Source of the DNA: an uncultured Lachnospiraceae bacterium
Lineage (GTDB): Bacteria > Bacillota_A > Clostridia > Lachnospirales > Lachnospiraceae
Direction: 5' to 3'
Assembly (NCBI GenBank): GCA_947178085.1
Contig: CAMWWS010000056.1
Coordinates: 1 to 10,949 of the forward strand
DNA length: 10,949 bases
Shown here: positions 1-7,099 of the stretch, piece after piece
Numbering within the stretch: the stretch's first letter is position 1
Layout of the letters: the number at the start of each line of letters is the position of its first letter
Notes under the pieces: model-generated
Database searches by the model: none
Told to the model about the DNA's origin: nothing
What the model saw: only the letters and a program-made list of their open reading frames with translations
Position numbers and translations under genes: made by a program

Positions 1-1577
1 TATCTGTAGTATGCATTGATTATTTGGATATAGTTTTATATGCAGATAAAGTGGATATGTTTTTGTTTGTTGACGAGAATGAATTTCGCGCCTGTGCCAT
101 ATTGCTCAGGATGCTAAAAGGGGAGGAACATGCTGGAAGAGATAAAATGAAAACGTATTTTAGCTGTCGTGTAACAGCAGACAGCTATTTAAGTGATCAA
201 TGCGCGGTTTATTTGAAAAGGCTTTATGATAAGGGTGTCAACATTGTTGCTTTGACACATAATTCAACTCCTTATTATAGGGAGCTGATCAAAAAAATTC
301 AGGATAAATTTGCGAAGATGGGGGAGGATTTTAGTAATATTTTGCCCAAATCCGGATATAAAGATTTTTTTGAGGATTTATATAGTGAAGCATATGTGGA
401 TGAAATTATGCATATGCCGTTTAAGGTCGAATATAATGGAGGGATATTAAGACTGAAGGATAGTCAGAGCAAATATTATACTGTTACAAACGGAGAGAGA
501 ATGACAGTTGATCAACCGAATAAATTTGATAGGAGCATTTATTTTCTTGGTCCATGTTATATATATGGGCATTATGTTGAAGATAGAAATACGATTGCAA
601 GTATTGTGCAAAAATATCTTTGTGAGAAGGGAAGTATAGCCAGATGTGTAAATTATGGTGCCGTGGGGATGAGTTATGGTTATAATTGTCTGCCTTGTAT
701 TGCTGCAATACCGTTACGGAAAGGGGATATTGTCGTAATTGACCGCCCGCCCTATGGAATAGAAGGAGTAAAATATCTTGAAATTAGTTCAATTTTAGAG
801 AAATATGATGTGAATATAGCATGGATGGTGGAGCATCCTATGCATTGTAATCATAAAATGAATAAGGTATATGCAGATGCCATCTATGAGGAAATAGAAC
901 CGATTCTTACAGAGAAGACGCAAGGGCACGGAGAATTGGTGGAAAAGGATGAAAACTATATTAAATTGTTATACCTTCAGCGTTACTTTACGGGATGTAA
1001 CTTTCAGCAATTTCACCGAATAGGCTCTATTGTGATGAACTGTAATCCATTCACATATGGACATCGGTACTTGATAGAGCAGGCGTTAAAGTCAGTAGAT
1101 TTTTTGATTATCTTTGTGGTAGAAGAAGATAAATCATGTTTTTCATATATAGAAAGATTTTCTATGATTAAGGAAGGGGTTGCTGATCTGGAAAATGTTA
1201 TGGTTGTTCCAAGCGGACCATTTATTTTGTCGCAAATGAGCTTTCCGGAATATTTTATCAAGGAAACAAGTGAAGATTTGAATAAACACACGGAGCAGGA
1301 CATTATGACTTTTGTAGAAAAAATAGCGCCGCAGTTGGGTATTCAGTGTCGTTTTGTGGGTGAAGAACCAGAGGATGAGGTGACAGAACAGTATAATATG
1401 GCAATGAAGAAAATTCTTCCGCAATACGGTATGGATTTGATTGAAATACCTCGTAAAATGGTAAATGAGAAACCAATTAGTGCGTCCTTGGTACGGGAAT
1501 GTATAGAAAAAGGTAATATAGACCAATTGGCAGAACTGGTGCCAGTAAGCACACGAGCATTTCTTGGGATGGCATAG
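1..1577 (+). CDS. SGNH-like domain fused to a citrate-lyase-ligase (CitC)-type nucleotidyltransferase, 5' partial
   Basis: The reading frame is open to the left edge and the first possible start (TTG at 24) has no ribosome site, so the true start probably lies outside the window. Numbering from base 24, residues 170-300 look like an SGNH-hydrolase fold: a block-I-like FLGPCYIYG (174-182), an NYGAVG block, and a late His-rich segment (MHCNH, His274/His277). The usual GDS serine is replaced by Gly-Pro-Cys (Cys178). Residues about 333-517 match the C-terminal domain of [citrate (pro-3S)-lyase] ligase: NPFTYGH (341-347, the HxGH-type nucleotide-binding motif), EEDKS, and ISASLVR (485-491, the ISxSxxR motif). 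That family transfers AMP or another nucleotide from an NTP. No citrate lyase genes are nearby, so an adenylyl- or cytidylyltransferase role in glycan modification is more likely than citrate lyase activation; the substrate is unknown. The N-terminal 160 residues are unrecognised. It is clearly AT-richer than the genes downstream. Confidence 0.8.
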   Translation, partial: SVVCIDYLDIVLYADKVDMFLFVDENEFRACAILLRMLKGEEHAGRDKMKTYFSCRVTADSYLSDQCAVYLKRLYDKGVNIVALTHNSTPYYRELIKKIQDKFAKMGEDFSNILPKSGYKDFFEDLYSEAYVDEIMHMPFKVEYNGGILRLKDSQSKYYTVTNGERMTVDQPNKFDRSIYFLGPCYIYGHYVEDRNTIASIVQKYLCEKGSIARCVNYGAVGMSYGYNCLPCIAAIPLRKGDIVVIDRPPYGIEGVKYLEISSILEKYDVNIAWMVEHPMHCNHKMNKVYADAIYEEIEPILTEKTQGHGELVEKDENYIKLLYLQRYFTGCNFQQFHRIGSIVMNCNPFTYGHRYLIEQALKSVDFLIIFVVEEDKSCFSYIERFSMIKEGVADLENVMVVPSGPFILSQMSFPEYFIKETSEDLNKHTEQDIMTFVEKIAPQLGIQCRFVGEEPEDEVTEQYNMAMKKILPQYGMDLIEIPRKMVNEKPISASLVRECIEKGNIDQLAELVPVSTRAFLGMA

Positions 1578-1599
1578 AATAATAGGAGGTCATACAGAA

Positions 1600-1707
1600 G
1601 TGAAAATCGATAATGGTGTAGAGATGAAATTTGAGAAGCTCAATATGCAGAATCATTTTTTTGAGGATATGGAACAGATAGAATGTATTATGCACGAAAA
1701 AATGTGA
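1600..1707 (+). CDS. Small hypothetical ORF of 35 codons, possibly a gene remnant
   Basis: A GTG start at 1600 is preceded by a strong AGGAGGT at 1584-1590 with 9 bases of spacing. The frame runs 35 codons to TGA at 1705-1707. The product is acidic and Met/Glu/Phe-rich, with no signal peptide or membrane segment and no recognisable family. It starts 22 bases after the stop of the upstream nucleotidyltransferase gene, as the next gene of that operon would. The near-consensus ribosome site suggests it is, or was, translated. It may be a genuine small protein, or the 5' stub of a longer gene lost when the downstream glycosyltransferase cassette was joined here. The 1708-1879 stretch after it holds no further ORF that I can support, only an AT-rich leader with a possible promoter. 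Confidence 0.4.
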   Translation: MKIDNGVEMKFEKLNMQNHFFEDMEQIECIMHEKM

Positions 1708-1765
1708 GTAAAAGGGCGCAAACTATTATATATGTCTGCTTTTTTTCTGCATTTCATTAATGCCT

Positions 1766-1814
1766 GTCAGATTAGCCAGCCTAAGAGCTTCCTAGCATTC
1801 TGACGATATATAAT
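1766..1814 (+). promoter_or_regulatory. Possible promoter with adjacent inverted repeat
   Basis: A perfect -10 hexamer TATAAT lies at 1809-1814, about 65 bases before the GT2 gene start. The region 15-18 bases upstream (AGCTTC/CTTCCT) is a poor -35 match. A 6-bp inverted repeat GTCAGA (1766-1771) / TCTGAC (1799-1804) ends just before the -10 and could be a protein-binding site or chance. The gap of about 170 bp after the small ORF makes an independent transcription start for the glycosyltransferase operon plausible. Confidence 0.3.
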
Positions 1815-1861
1815 GTTAAATGACAAGTTGATTATTTTCTAGAGAAAGAAAATTCTGATAT

Positions 1862-1866
1862 AGGAG
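1862..1866 (+). promoter_or_regulatory. Ribosome binding site deciding the start of the first GT2 gene
   Basis: AGGAG at 1862-1866 leaves only 1 base to the GTG at 1868 but 13 bases to the ATG at 1880. The GTG is sterically too close to use this site, so ATG 1880 is preferred, although the spacing is on the long side. Confidence 0.55.
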
Positions 1867-1879
1867 AGTGACGATAAAG

Positions 1880-3247
1880 ATGACGGATATTTCAGTCATT
1901 GTGCCGATTTATAATGTGGAATTGTATTTGAAGGAATGTCTAGACAGCCTGACCGCCCAAAGCTATCAAAATATGGAGTTTATCTGTATCAATGACGGTT
2001 CTACAGACGGTTCACTAAAGATTCTTCGTGAATATGAGAAGAGAGACAGCAGGATCAAAGTATTGGACAAGCCGAACGAAGGCTACGGAAAGACGATGAA
2101 CAGAGGGCTTCAGATGGCGGAGTCTCCGTGGATCGGCATTGTGGAAAGCGATGATTTTGTAAAGGAAACAATGTTTGAGAAGCTGTATGAGTCGGCAGAT
2201 AGCAGTGATGTAGATCTGGTCAAATGCAATTTCTATAAATACAAGGTAAAAGAAGGAAAAAATATAGATTACAGCAAAGAATATCCGGAGGAACTGTTCG
2301 GAAGGGAGATCTGCCCGCTGGACCATCCAGAGATTTATGATGCGCACAACAGTGTTTGGGCGGGAATCTATCGTAAGAGTTTTTTGGACGCGAACCATAT
2401 CCGGTTCAGCGAGACGCCTGGCGCTTCCTACCAAGATATTTCTTTTAACTTTAAGGTGCTTTCCTCTGTTGGGAAGATGAAGCTGATTGAGGATGCGTTG
2501 CTTTATTACCGTACGGATAATTTGCAATCTTCAGTATATAATCCGAACAAAATCTTTTGCATGTCCGATGAAATACATGTGATTGAAGCGTACATAAAAG
2601 AGCAATCGGAAGAAAAGCAGAAGAAACTGTGGCCAATCTGTATGCGGAAGAAGTTTTATGATTACAGATGGAATTATCTGCGTCTTGCTCCGGAATTCCA
2701 GTATGCTTTTCTGAAATTGATGTCGGATGAATTTGCGGCTGACGAAAAGGAAGGAAAGTTTGAGAGGATTTTCTGGCGCAGTGAAAAGCACAGGGAAGAA
2801 CTGCGGGAGATGATAAATGATCCAGGAACTTTTTTTAAGAAAACGCGCAACGAGCAGTATGTGGATGAGCGAATTCAACTTGCGGGTACAGTGAATCAGA
2901 AGATATTTATGAAGGGGATTTTACAGGAAGTAAAAGATTCAGATTACACTGTGATTTACGGCGCCGGTATAAGGGGAAAGTGGATGGCGGAGAGACTGCT
3001 TGAAAAGGGAATTTCTCAATCAAAACTTTTGTTTGTTGTATCGCATAAAGGAGAAAACGAGGAAGTGTTAGGTATTCCTGTAATGGAAGTTGACAATCTA
3101 AAGACCATAAAAGATAAACTGTTTGTCATTGTTGCGGTAAAAGGAGAAGCGCAGATAGAGATGCTGGCAAATTTACAGAAGCTGGGCATTGAAAATGTTG
3201 CTCTGGCGGATGATGAGTTTCGGAAGTTGATTCAGATTCCGTTATGA
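1880..3247 (+). CDS. GT2 family glycosyltransferase with C-terminal Rossmann-like (PglD-N type) module
   Basis: This 455-residue cytosolic protein should transfer a sugar from a nucleotide-sugar donor during surface-glycan synthesis. Residues 4-115 carry the GT-A signature: SVIVPIYN, INDGSTDG (37-44) and the DxD-type metal site ESDD (89-92). A PGASYQD segment (180-186) holds the probable catalytic acidic residue. Residues 355-450 form a separate alpha/beta module opening with VIYGAGIRG (358-366), followed by VVSHKGENE and GIPVMEV. It resembles the N-terminal domain of PglD and the C-terminal domain of some methyltransferases. I chose ATG 1880 over GTG 1868 because of the ribosome-site spacing and because family members begin just before the ISVIVP strand. 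There are no membrane segments. It is paralogous to the next gene, with the three GT motifs at identical residue numbers. Acceptor and donor cannot be read from sequence. Confidence 0.9.
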   Translation: MTDISVIVPIYNVELYLKECLDSLTAQSYQNMEFICINDGSTDGSLKILREYEKRDSRIKVLDKPNEGYGKTMNRGLQMAESPWIGIVESDDFVKETMFEKLYESADSSDVDLVKCNFYKYKVKEGKNIDYSKEYPEELFGREICPLDHPEIYDAHNSVWAGIYRKSFLDANHIRFSETPGASYQDISFNFKVLSSVGKMKLIEDALLYYRTDNLQSSVYNPNKIFCMSDEIHVIEAYIKEQSEEKQKKLWPICMRKKFYDYRWNYLRLAPEFQYAFLKLMSDEFAADEKEGKFERIFWRSEKHREELREMINDPGTFFKKTRNEQYVDERIQLAGTVNQKIFMKGILQEVKDSDYTVIYGAGIRGKWMAERLLEKGISQSKLLFVVSHKGENEEVLGIPVMEVDNLKTIKDKLFVIVAVKGEAQIEMLANLQKLGIENVALADDEFRKLIQIPL

Positions 3248-3296
3248 TGTTTTTGTGATAACCGATTAGGTGGATATACAAACAAAGAAGCGGGGT

Positions 3297-3326
3297 TTGA
3301 CTGAAACCGTTTTAATTAAATATAGA
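3297..3326 (+). promoter_or_regulatory. Possible promoter upstream of the second GT2 gene
   Basis: TTGACT (3297-3302, five of six -35 consensus bases) and TATAGA (3321-3326, four of six) are separated by 18 bases in the 127-bp gap before the gene at 3375. The -35 overlaps a small hairpin GGTTT-gactg-AAACC followed by GTTTT (3294-3313), which might act as a weak terminator for the preceding gene instead. The two readings compete and neither is strong. Confidence 0.3.
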
Positions 3327-3374
3327 ATTGTAATAGTAAGATTAGAAAATATGTAAAAGGAGATATATTATAAA

Positions 3375-4736
3375 ATGCCTAAAATATCTATTTTACTGCC
3401 ATCCTTAAACGTGGCAGCGTACATTCGTGAGTGTATTGAGAGTGTGATAAACCAGACGCTTTCAGACATTGAAGTCTTGTGCATTGATGCGGGTTCCACA
3501 GACGGAACCTGTGAGATTATTCAGGAATATGCCGCCAAGGACAGCCGGGTGCGCTTCATTCCTTCTGAGAAGCGAAGCTATGGCTATCAGGTGAATTTGG
3601 GTATGGAGTTGGCACAGGGGGAATACATAGGAATCGTGGAGACGGACGATTCCGTGGAGCCGGATATGTATGAGGTCCTCTATCAGAAGGTTCTGGAGCA
3701 GGATTTGGATTATGTGAAGGCAGGATTTTATACTATGGTTACGCCTTATGAGGGAGAAAAATATCTTTTGGAGCATGGTTTGGGCGACACGGAACAGGTT
3801 TTTTCTTATGAATACTTTATTGAAAAAAAGCTTTCTCCGGATGTTTATATATGGAACGGGATATATAAGAAATCTTTTTTACAAGAGTTTGATATCCGTT
3901 TGAATGAGAGTCCGGGCGCTGCTTTTCAGGACTGCGGCTTCCGCTATTTGGTAGACATGCACCTTCGAAGAGGAATGTTTATCAACCGATTGTTTTATCA
4001 TTACAGGCGGGATAATGCCGCAGCTTCAACCTACAATCCGCATTTTGTTCGTTTCAATCTAGAGGAATGCCGCTATATCCGAGAACGAATGGCACGTGAC
4101 GGCATCACGGACAGGGGAAGGCGTGCCTATATGGCGAGGGAGACAGTGATGATGGCGCTCGCTCCTTATACGACTTTCCGGGAGCACAGTTTGCCGACTG
4201 ACGAGATTTTTGCGGATTTGAACGAATTTCGGAAGATTATTTTTGCTGACAGGGAGCAGGAGCTTTTAAAGCAGGAGGAAATGCTTCCGGAACACTGGAT
4301 TGAGATGTGTCTATTTTTGGAAGAACCGGAGGCCTATGAGGTCTATATCGGTATCAAGGCCAAAATGAACTTTAACGTTTACAATCATTTTGTGCGGGAA
4401 ATGGCTGAGAAGAAACAGTTGATAGTGTTCTGTACTGGAAAAGTGGCGAAGTTCGCCCTGTGTCTTTTTCGGATGAATCGTTTGGAGAATATTGTTGCTT
4501 TATGTGATAACAACTCGGAAAAATGGGGCACAAGCTATTACGGGAATACCGTTTTGTCTCCGGAAGAGGCGTTTAGGCGCTATCCCGAGGCACACTATTT
4601 GGTGGCTAAAATGGGGGATTGGGAGGTAATCGAGAAGCAGCTGAAGGAGGCAGGTATCGGTCAGGAACGAATATCTATATACAGACTGCCACTCAATGCG
4701 TTTGGCAGTACGAATCTGTTTATGCGGGGACTGTGA
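3375..4736 (+). CDS. GT2 family glycosyltransferase with degenerate C-terminal Rossmann-like module
   Basis: This 453-residue GT-A glycosyltransferase is predicted to use a nucleotide-sugar donor in the cytosol. Residues 4-115 contain SILLPSLN, IDAGSTDG (37-44) and ETDD (89-92); PGAAFQD (180-186) gives the probable catalytic base region. All three sit at the same residue numbers as in the gene upstream, and both share a later YNP motif, so the two are tandem paralogues that have diverged widely. The first motif reads DAGSTDG rather than the usual NDGSTDG. Residues about 347-440 hold a Rossmann-like module, but its glycine loop is worn to FCTGKVAK, while the second motif DNNSEKWG (378-385) is intact. 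AAGGAGA at 3357-3363 precedes ATG 3375 by about 11 bases. The next gene begins 26 bases after the stop. Linkage and sugar are unknown. Confidence 0.9.
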   Translation: MPKISILLPSLNVAAYIRECIESVINQTLSDIEVLCIDAGSTDGTCEIIQEYAAKDSRVRFIPSEKRSYGYQVNLGMELAQGEYIGIVETDDSVEPDMYEVLYQKVLEQDLDYVKAGFYTMVTPYEGEKYLLEHGLGDTEQVFSYEYFIEKKLSPDVYIWNGIYKKSFLQEFDIRLNESPGAAFQDCGFRYLVDMHLRRGMFINRLFYHYRRDNAAASTYNPHFVRFNLEECRYIRERMARDGITDRGRRAYMARETVMMALAPYTTFREHSLPTDEIFADLNEFRKIIFADREQELLKQEEMLPEHWIEMCLFLEEPEAYEVYIGIKAKMNFNVYNHFVREMAEKKQLIVFCTGKVAKFALCLFRMNRLENIVALCDNNSEKWGTSYYGNTVLSPEEAFRRYPEAHYLVAKMGDWEVIEKQLKEAGIGQERISIYRLPLNAFGSTNLFMRGL

Positions 4737-4744
4737 TTTAACAG

Positions 4745-4756
4745 AAGGAGAGAAGG
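4745..4756 (+). promoter_or_regulatory. Double ribosome binding site of the four-domain fusion gene
   Basis: AAGGAG (4745-4750) and GAAGG (4752-4756) run almost together. The second lies 6 bases before ATG 4763. A TTG at 4757 in the same frame adds only two residues and directly abuts the site, so ATG 4763 is preferred. Confidence 0.5.
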
Positions 4757-4762
4757 TTGAAA

Positions 4763-7099
4763 ATGACATCAGAACAACGGTTAAGGGAGCTTCCCAAAGC
4801 AATTATCAAGTGGTATGAAATAGAAAAGATAAGCACAATTGGCTGCGTCATATTTGAAGAGGGAAACAGTCAATTGATTGCTGAGGCGTTGGAGGAAAAA
4901 GGGTTGGATGTCAGCCGCTTGGCACTTCGTGAGTTGGAAAATAGTCGGCTATATGGCGGTAAGTATGATATTATAGTTGCTGTTGATATCATTGAGTACG
5001 CATCTGATGCTGTAATTTTGCTAAAAAACATAAAAAGCTTGCTTATATCTGAAGGAAAATTGCTGCTAGCAGCGGACAACCGTTTAGGCATTAGATATTT
5101 CTGCGGAGATCAGGACTTTTTCACATATAAAAATTATGATAGTATAGAAAATTATCGGCATTTGTTGTATTGGGAGCGAGAGTCCATGAAAGGTAGAGCT
5201 TATGATAAGGCAGAGATACGCCGTTTTTTGGAAAACGCTGGGTTTTTAAAGCACCGCTTTTTTTCGGTATTTCCTAGAATTTCCAATCCGCAACTTCTTC
5301 TTGCGGATGATTATATTCCAAATGAAGCGTTGGATATCAGAGTCTTTCCTGAATATAACAATCCCAATACAGTTTTTCTTTTGGAGGAGGAGCTTTATCC
5401 GTCTCTTATGGAAAACGAGCTGCTTCATGGCATGGCAAATGGTTTTTTTATAGAATGCCCACTTCAAGGAGAATGCTCTTTGATAAATCAGGTTACGCTT
5501 TCAGGAGAACGTGGACTGGAACATGCGATGGCTACTGTCATACGAAGTGACGGAACGGTAGAGAAGCGTGCGTTGTATAAAAAAGGTGTAGAAAAACTAC
5601 AGCAGCTTTCTGACAATAACACTTATTTGTCAGCACATGGCGTACTTATGATAGACGCTAAAATTAAGGGAGAGGCTTTTGTAATGCCTTATATAACCGG
5701 AATGCCTGCTAATGAATACTTTCGCGACCTGTTAAAACGTGATAAAGAAGCTTTTTTAGAGAAACTGGATGTTTTCTGGGAGATCATTTTGCATTCTTCG
5801 GAGCCTGCGGATGTTAATTTAATAAACTGGGAACAGTTTGAGCCGGGGTGGGAGAAACGTAAAAAAGACGATCCAAATCGCGACAAATGGCGGCAGGTTG
5901 CATTTGGTTCGGAAGAAGAACGCGAAGCGTTAGGGGTTATACTGAAAAGAGGATATCTTGATCTGGTTACACTGAATTGCTTTTATATAGATGATGCTTT
6001 CGTTTTTTATGATCAGGAGCTGTATCTTGAAAATGTACCGGCAAAGGCGATTATGATCAGAACGATTGAGTTTATCTATAAATTTAATGATCAGTTTGAT
6101 AATATTATTCCAAGAGGTGAGCTTTTCGAACGATACGGAATGAAGCAGTATATGGCTTTGTACCAGAAATTTATCAGTTACTTTCTGAAAGTGCTACGGG
6201 ATGATGATGGACTTTCTGATTACTTTAAAGAGGGTAGAAGAGAACTTGACACGATTTTGGAGAATCGCAAGAGAATGAATTATGCGGAAGAAGAATATCC
6301 GATGATTTTTAAGGATATTTTTCATCAGACAAGAGGGCGGCGGCTTTATCTGTTTGGTTCTGGAAAATATGCGGAGTATTTTTATGAAAAATATGGACAA
6401 ATATATCCTGTAAGCGGATATGTGGACAATGATAAAAAGCGATGGGGAACACAGGTTAACGGACTGCCGGTGCTTGCGCCGGAAGCGCTAAAAGAAATGA
6501 ATCCGGCAGAGTATAAAGTTATTATTTGTATTAAAAACTATATGCCGGTTGTGCAGCAACTGAAAAAGGCAAGAATCCCTAATTTTAGTGTATATAATCC
6601 GAATGCAGTATACGATGATATGGTGGGGCAGCGGTTTTCACATTCAGAACCTGTGGCAAATAAAGCGAACGAAAAAAAATATAATATTGGTTATGTGGCA
6701 GGGGTATTTGATCTGTTCCACATTGGTCATCTAAATCTGCTCAGACGTGCAAAGGAACAGTGTAATTATTTGATAGTGGGCGTTGTCACGGATGAGGGCG
6801 TCATAAAGCATAAGAAATCAAATCCTAAGATTCCGTATGAAGAGCGTGTTGCAATTGTACGCGCCTGTCGTTATGTGGATGAGGCAGTAGAAATACCGCT
6901 CGATAACGGGGACACCGACGAAGCCTATCGCAGATATAGGTTTGATGCGCAGTTTTCCGGAAGTGATTATGCGGACGACCCGAAATGGCAGGCAAAAAAG
7001 GACTTCCTGCAAATGCATGGGGCGGATTTGGTATTTTTCCCCTATACGGAAGGAATAAGCACTACGCAGTTGAAGGATATGGTGAATGATGAAAAGTAA
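4763..7099 (+). CDS. Four-domain fusion: methyltransferase-like, kinase-like, Rossmann-like, and CTP-dependent cytidylyltransferase
   Basis: The 778-residue product has four parts. Residues 1-250 resemble class I SAM methyltransferases of clostridial glycan loci (DIIVAVDIIEY from 69, DNRLGIRYFCGD from 105), but the glycine-rich SAM loop is replaced by IGCVIFEEGNSQ (26-37). Residues about 255-490 look kinase-like (choline kinase/RIO type): candidate ATP lysine in EKRALYKKG (267-275), hinge-like MPYITG (308-313), catalytic-loop-like D400 and N405, and a DFG-like DQE at 417-419. Residues 525-615 are a Rossmann-like module (LYLFGSGK, then DNDKKRWG at 555-562). Residues 638-778 are a glycerol-3-phosphate/choline-phosphate cytidylyltransferase: GVFDLFHIGH (HIGH 653-656), RYVDE and GISTT near the end. 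The kinase-like and cytidylyltransferase parts could phosphorylate an alcohol and activate it as a CDP derivative. The cytidylyltransferase is the surest call; the kinase fold and overall substrate are inferred. It overlaps the next gene by 14 bases. Confidence 0.8.
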   Translation: MTSEQRLRELPKAIIKWYEIEKISTIGCVIFEEGNSQLIAEALEEKGLDVSRLALRELENSRLYGGKYDIIVAVDIIEYASDAVILLKNIKSLLISEGKLLLAADNRLGIRYFCGDQDFFTYKNYDSIENYRHLLYWERESMKGRAYDKAEIRRFLENAGFLKHRFFSVFPRISNPQLLLADDYIPNEALDIRVFPEYNNPNTVFLLEEELYPSLMENELLHGMANGFFIECPLQGECSLINQVTLSGERGLEHAMATVIRSDGTVEKRALYKKGVEKLQQLSDNNTYLSAHGVLMIDAKIKGEAFVMPYITGMPANEYFRDLLKRDKEAFLEKLDVFWEIILHSSEPADVNLINWEQFEPGWEKRKKDDPNRDKWRQVAFGSEEEREALGVILKRGYLDLVTLNCFYIDDAFVFYDQELYLENVPAKAIMIRTIEFIYKFNDQFDNIIPRGELFERYGMKQYMALYQKFISYFLKVLRDDDGLSDYFKEGRRELDTILENRKRMNYAEEEYPMIFKDIFHQTRGRRLYLFGSGKYAEYFYEKYGQIYPVSGYVDNDKKRWGTQVNGLPVLAPEALKEMNPAEYKVIICIKNYMPVVQQLKKARIPNFSVYNPNAVYDDMVGQRFSHSEPVANKANEKKYNIGYVAGVFDLFHIGHLNLLRRAKEQCNYLIVGVVTDEGVIKHKKSNPKIPYEERVAIVRACRYVDEAVEIPLDNGDTDEAYRRYRFDAQFSGSDYADDPKWQAKKDFLQMHGADLVFFPYTEGISTTQLKDMVNDEK

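Noticed and set aside
24..26. TTG at 24 as the start of the first gene
   Set aside because: No ribosome site precedes it and the frame remains open to base 1, so it is more likely internal to a gene beginning outside the window.
24..1577. Assigning the first gene as citC (citrate lyase ligase)
   Set aside because: Only the C-terminal domain matches; the SGNH-like part is foreign to CitC and no citrate lyase subunits are nearby.
1013..1695. Several minus-strand frames of 69-127 codons across the nucleotidyltransferase gene
   Set aside because: They lie inside a recognised + strand domain with conserved motifs, have no ribosome sites and no family features.
1730..1750. T-rich run after the small ORF as a rho-independent terminator
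   Set aside because: No stable GC-containing stem precedes the T run; only a 3-bp GCA/TGC pairing is visible.
2015..2878. Minus-strand frames of 170 and 115 codons inside the first GT2 gene
   Set aside because: They are antisense shadows of a gene with intact GT-A motifs; long only because of the coding-strand codon bias.
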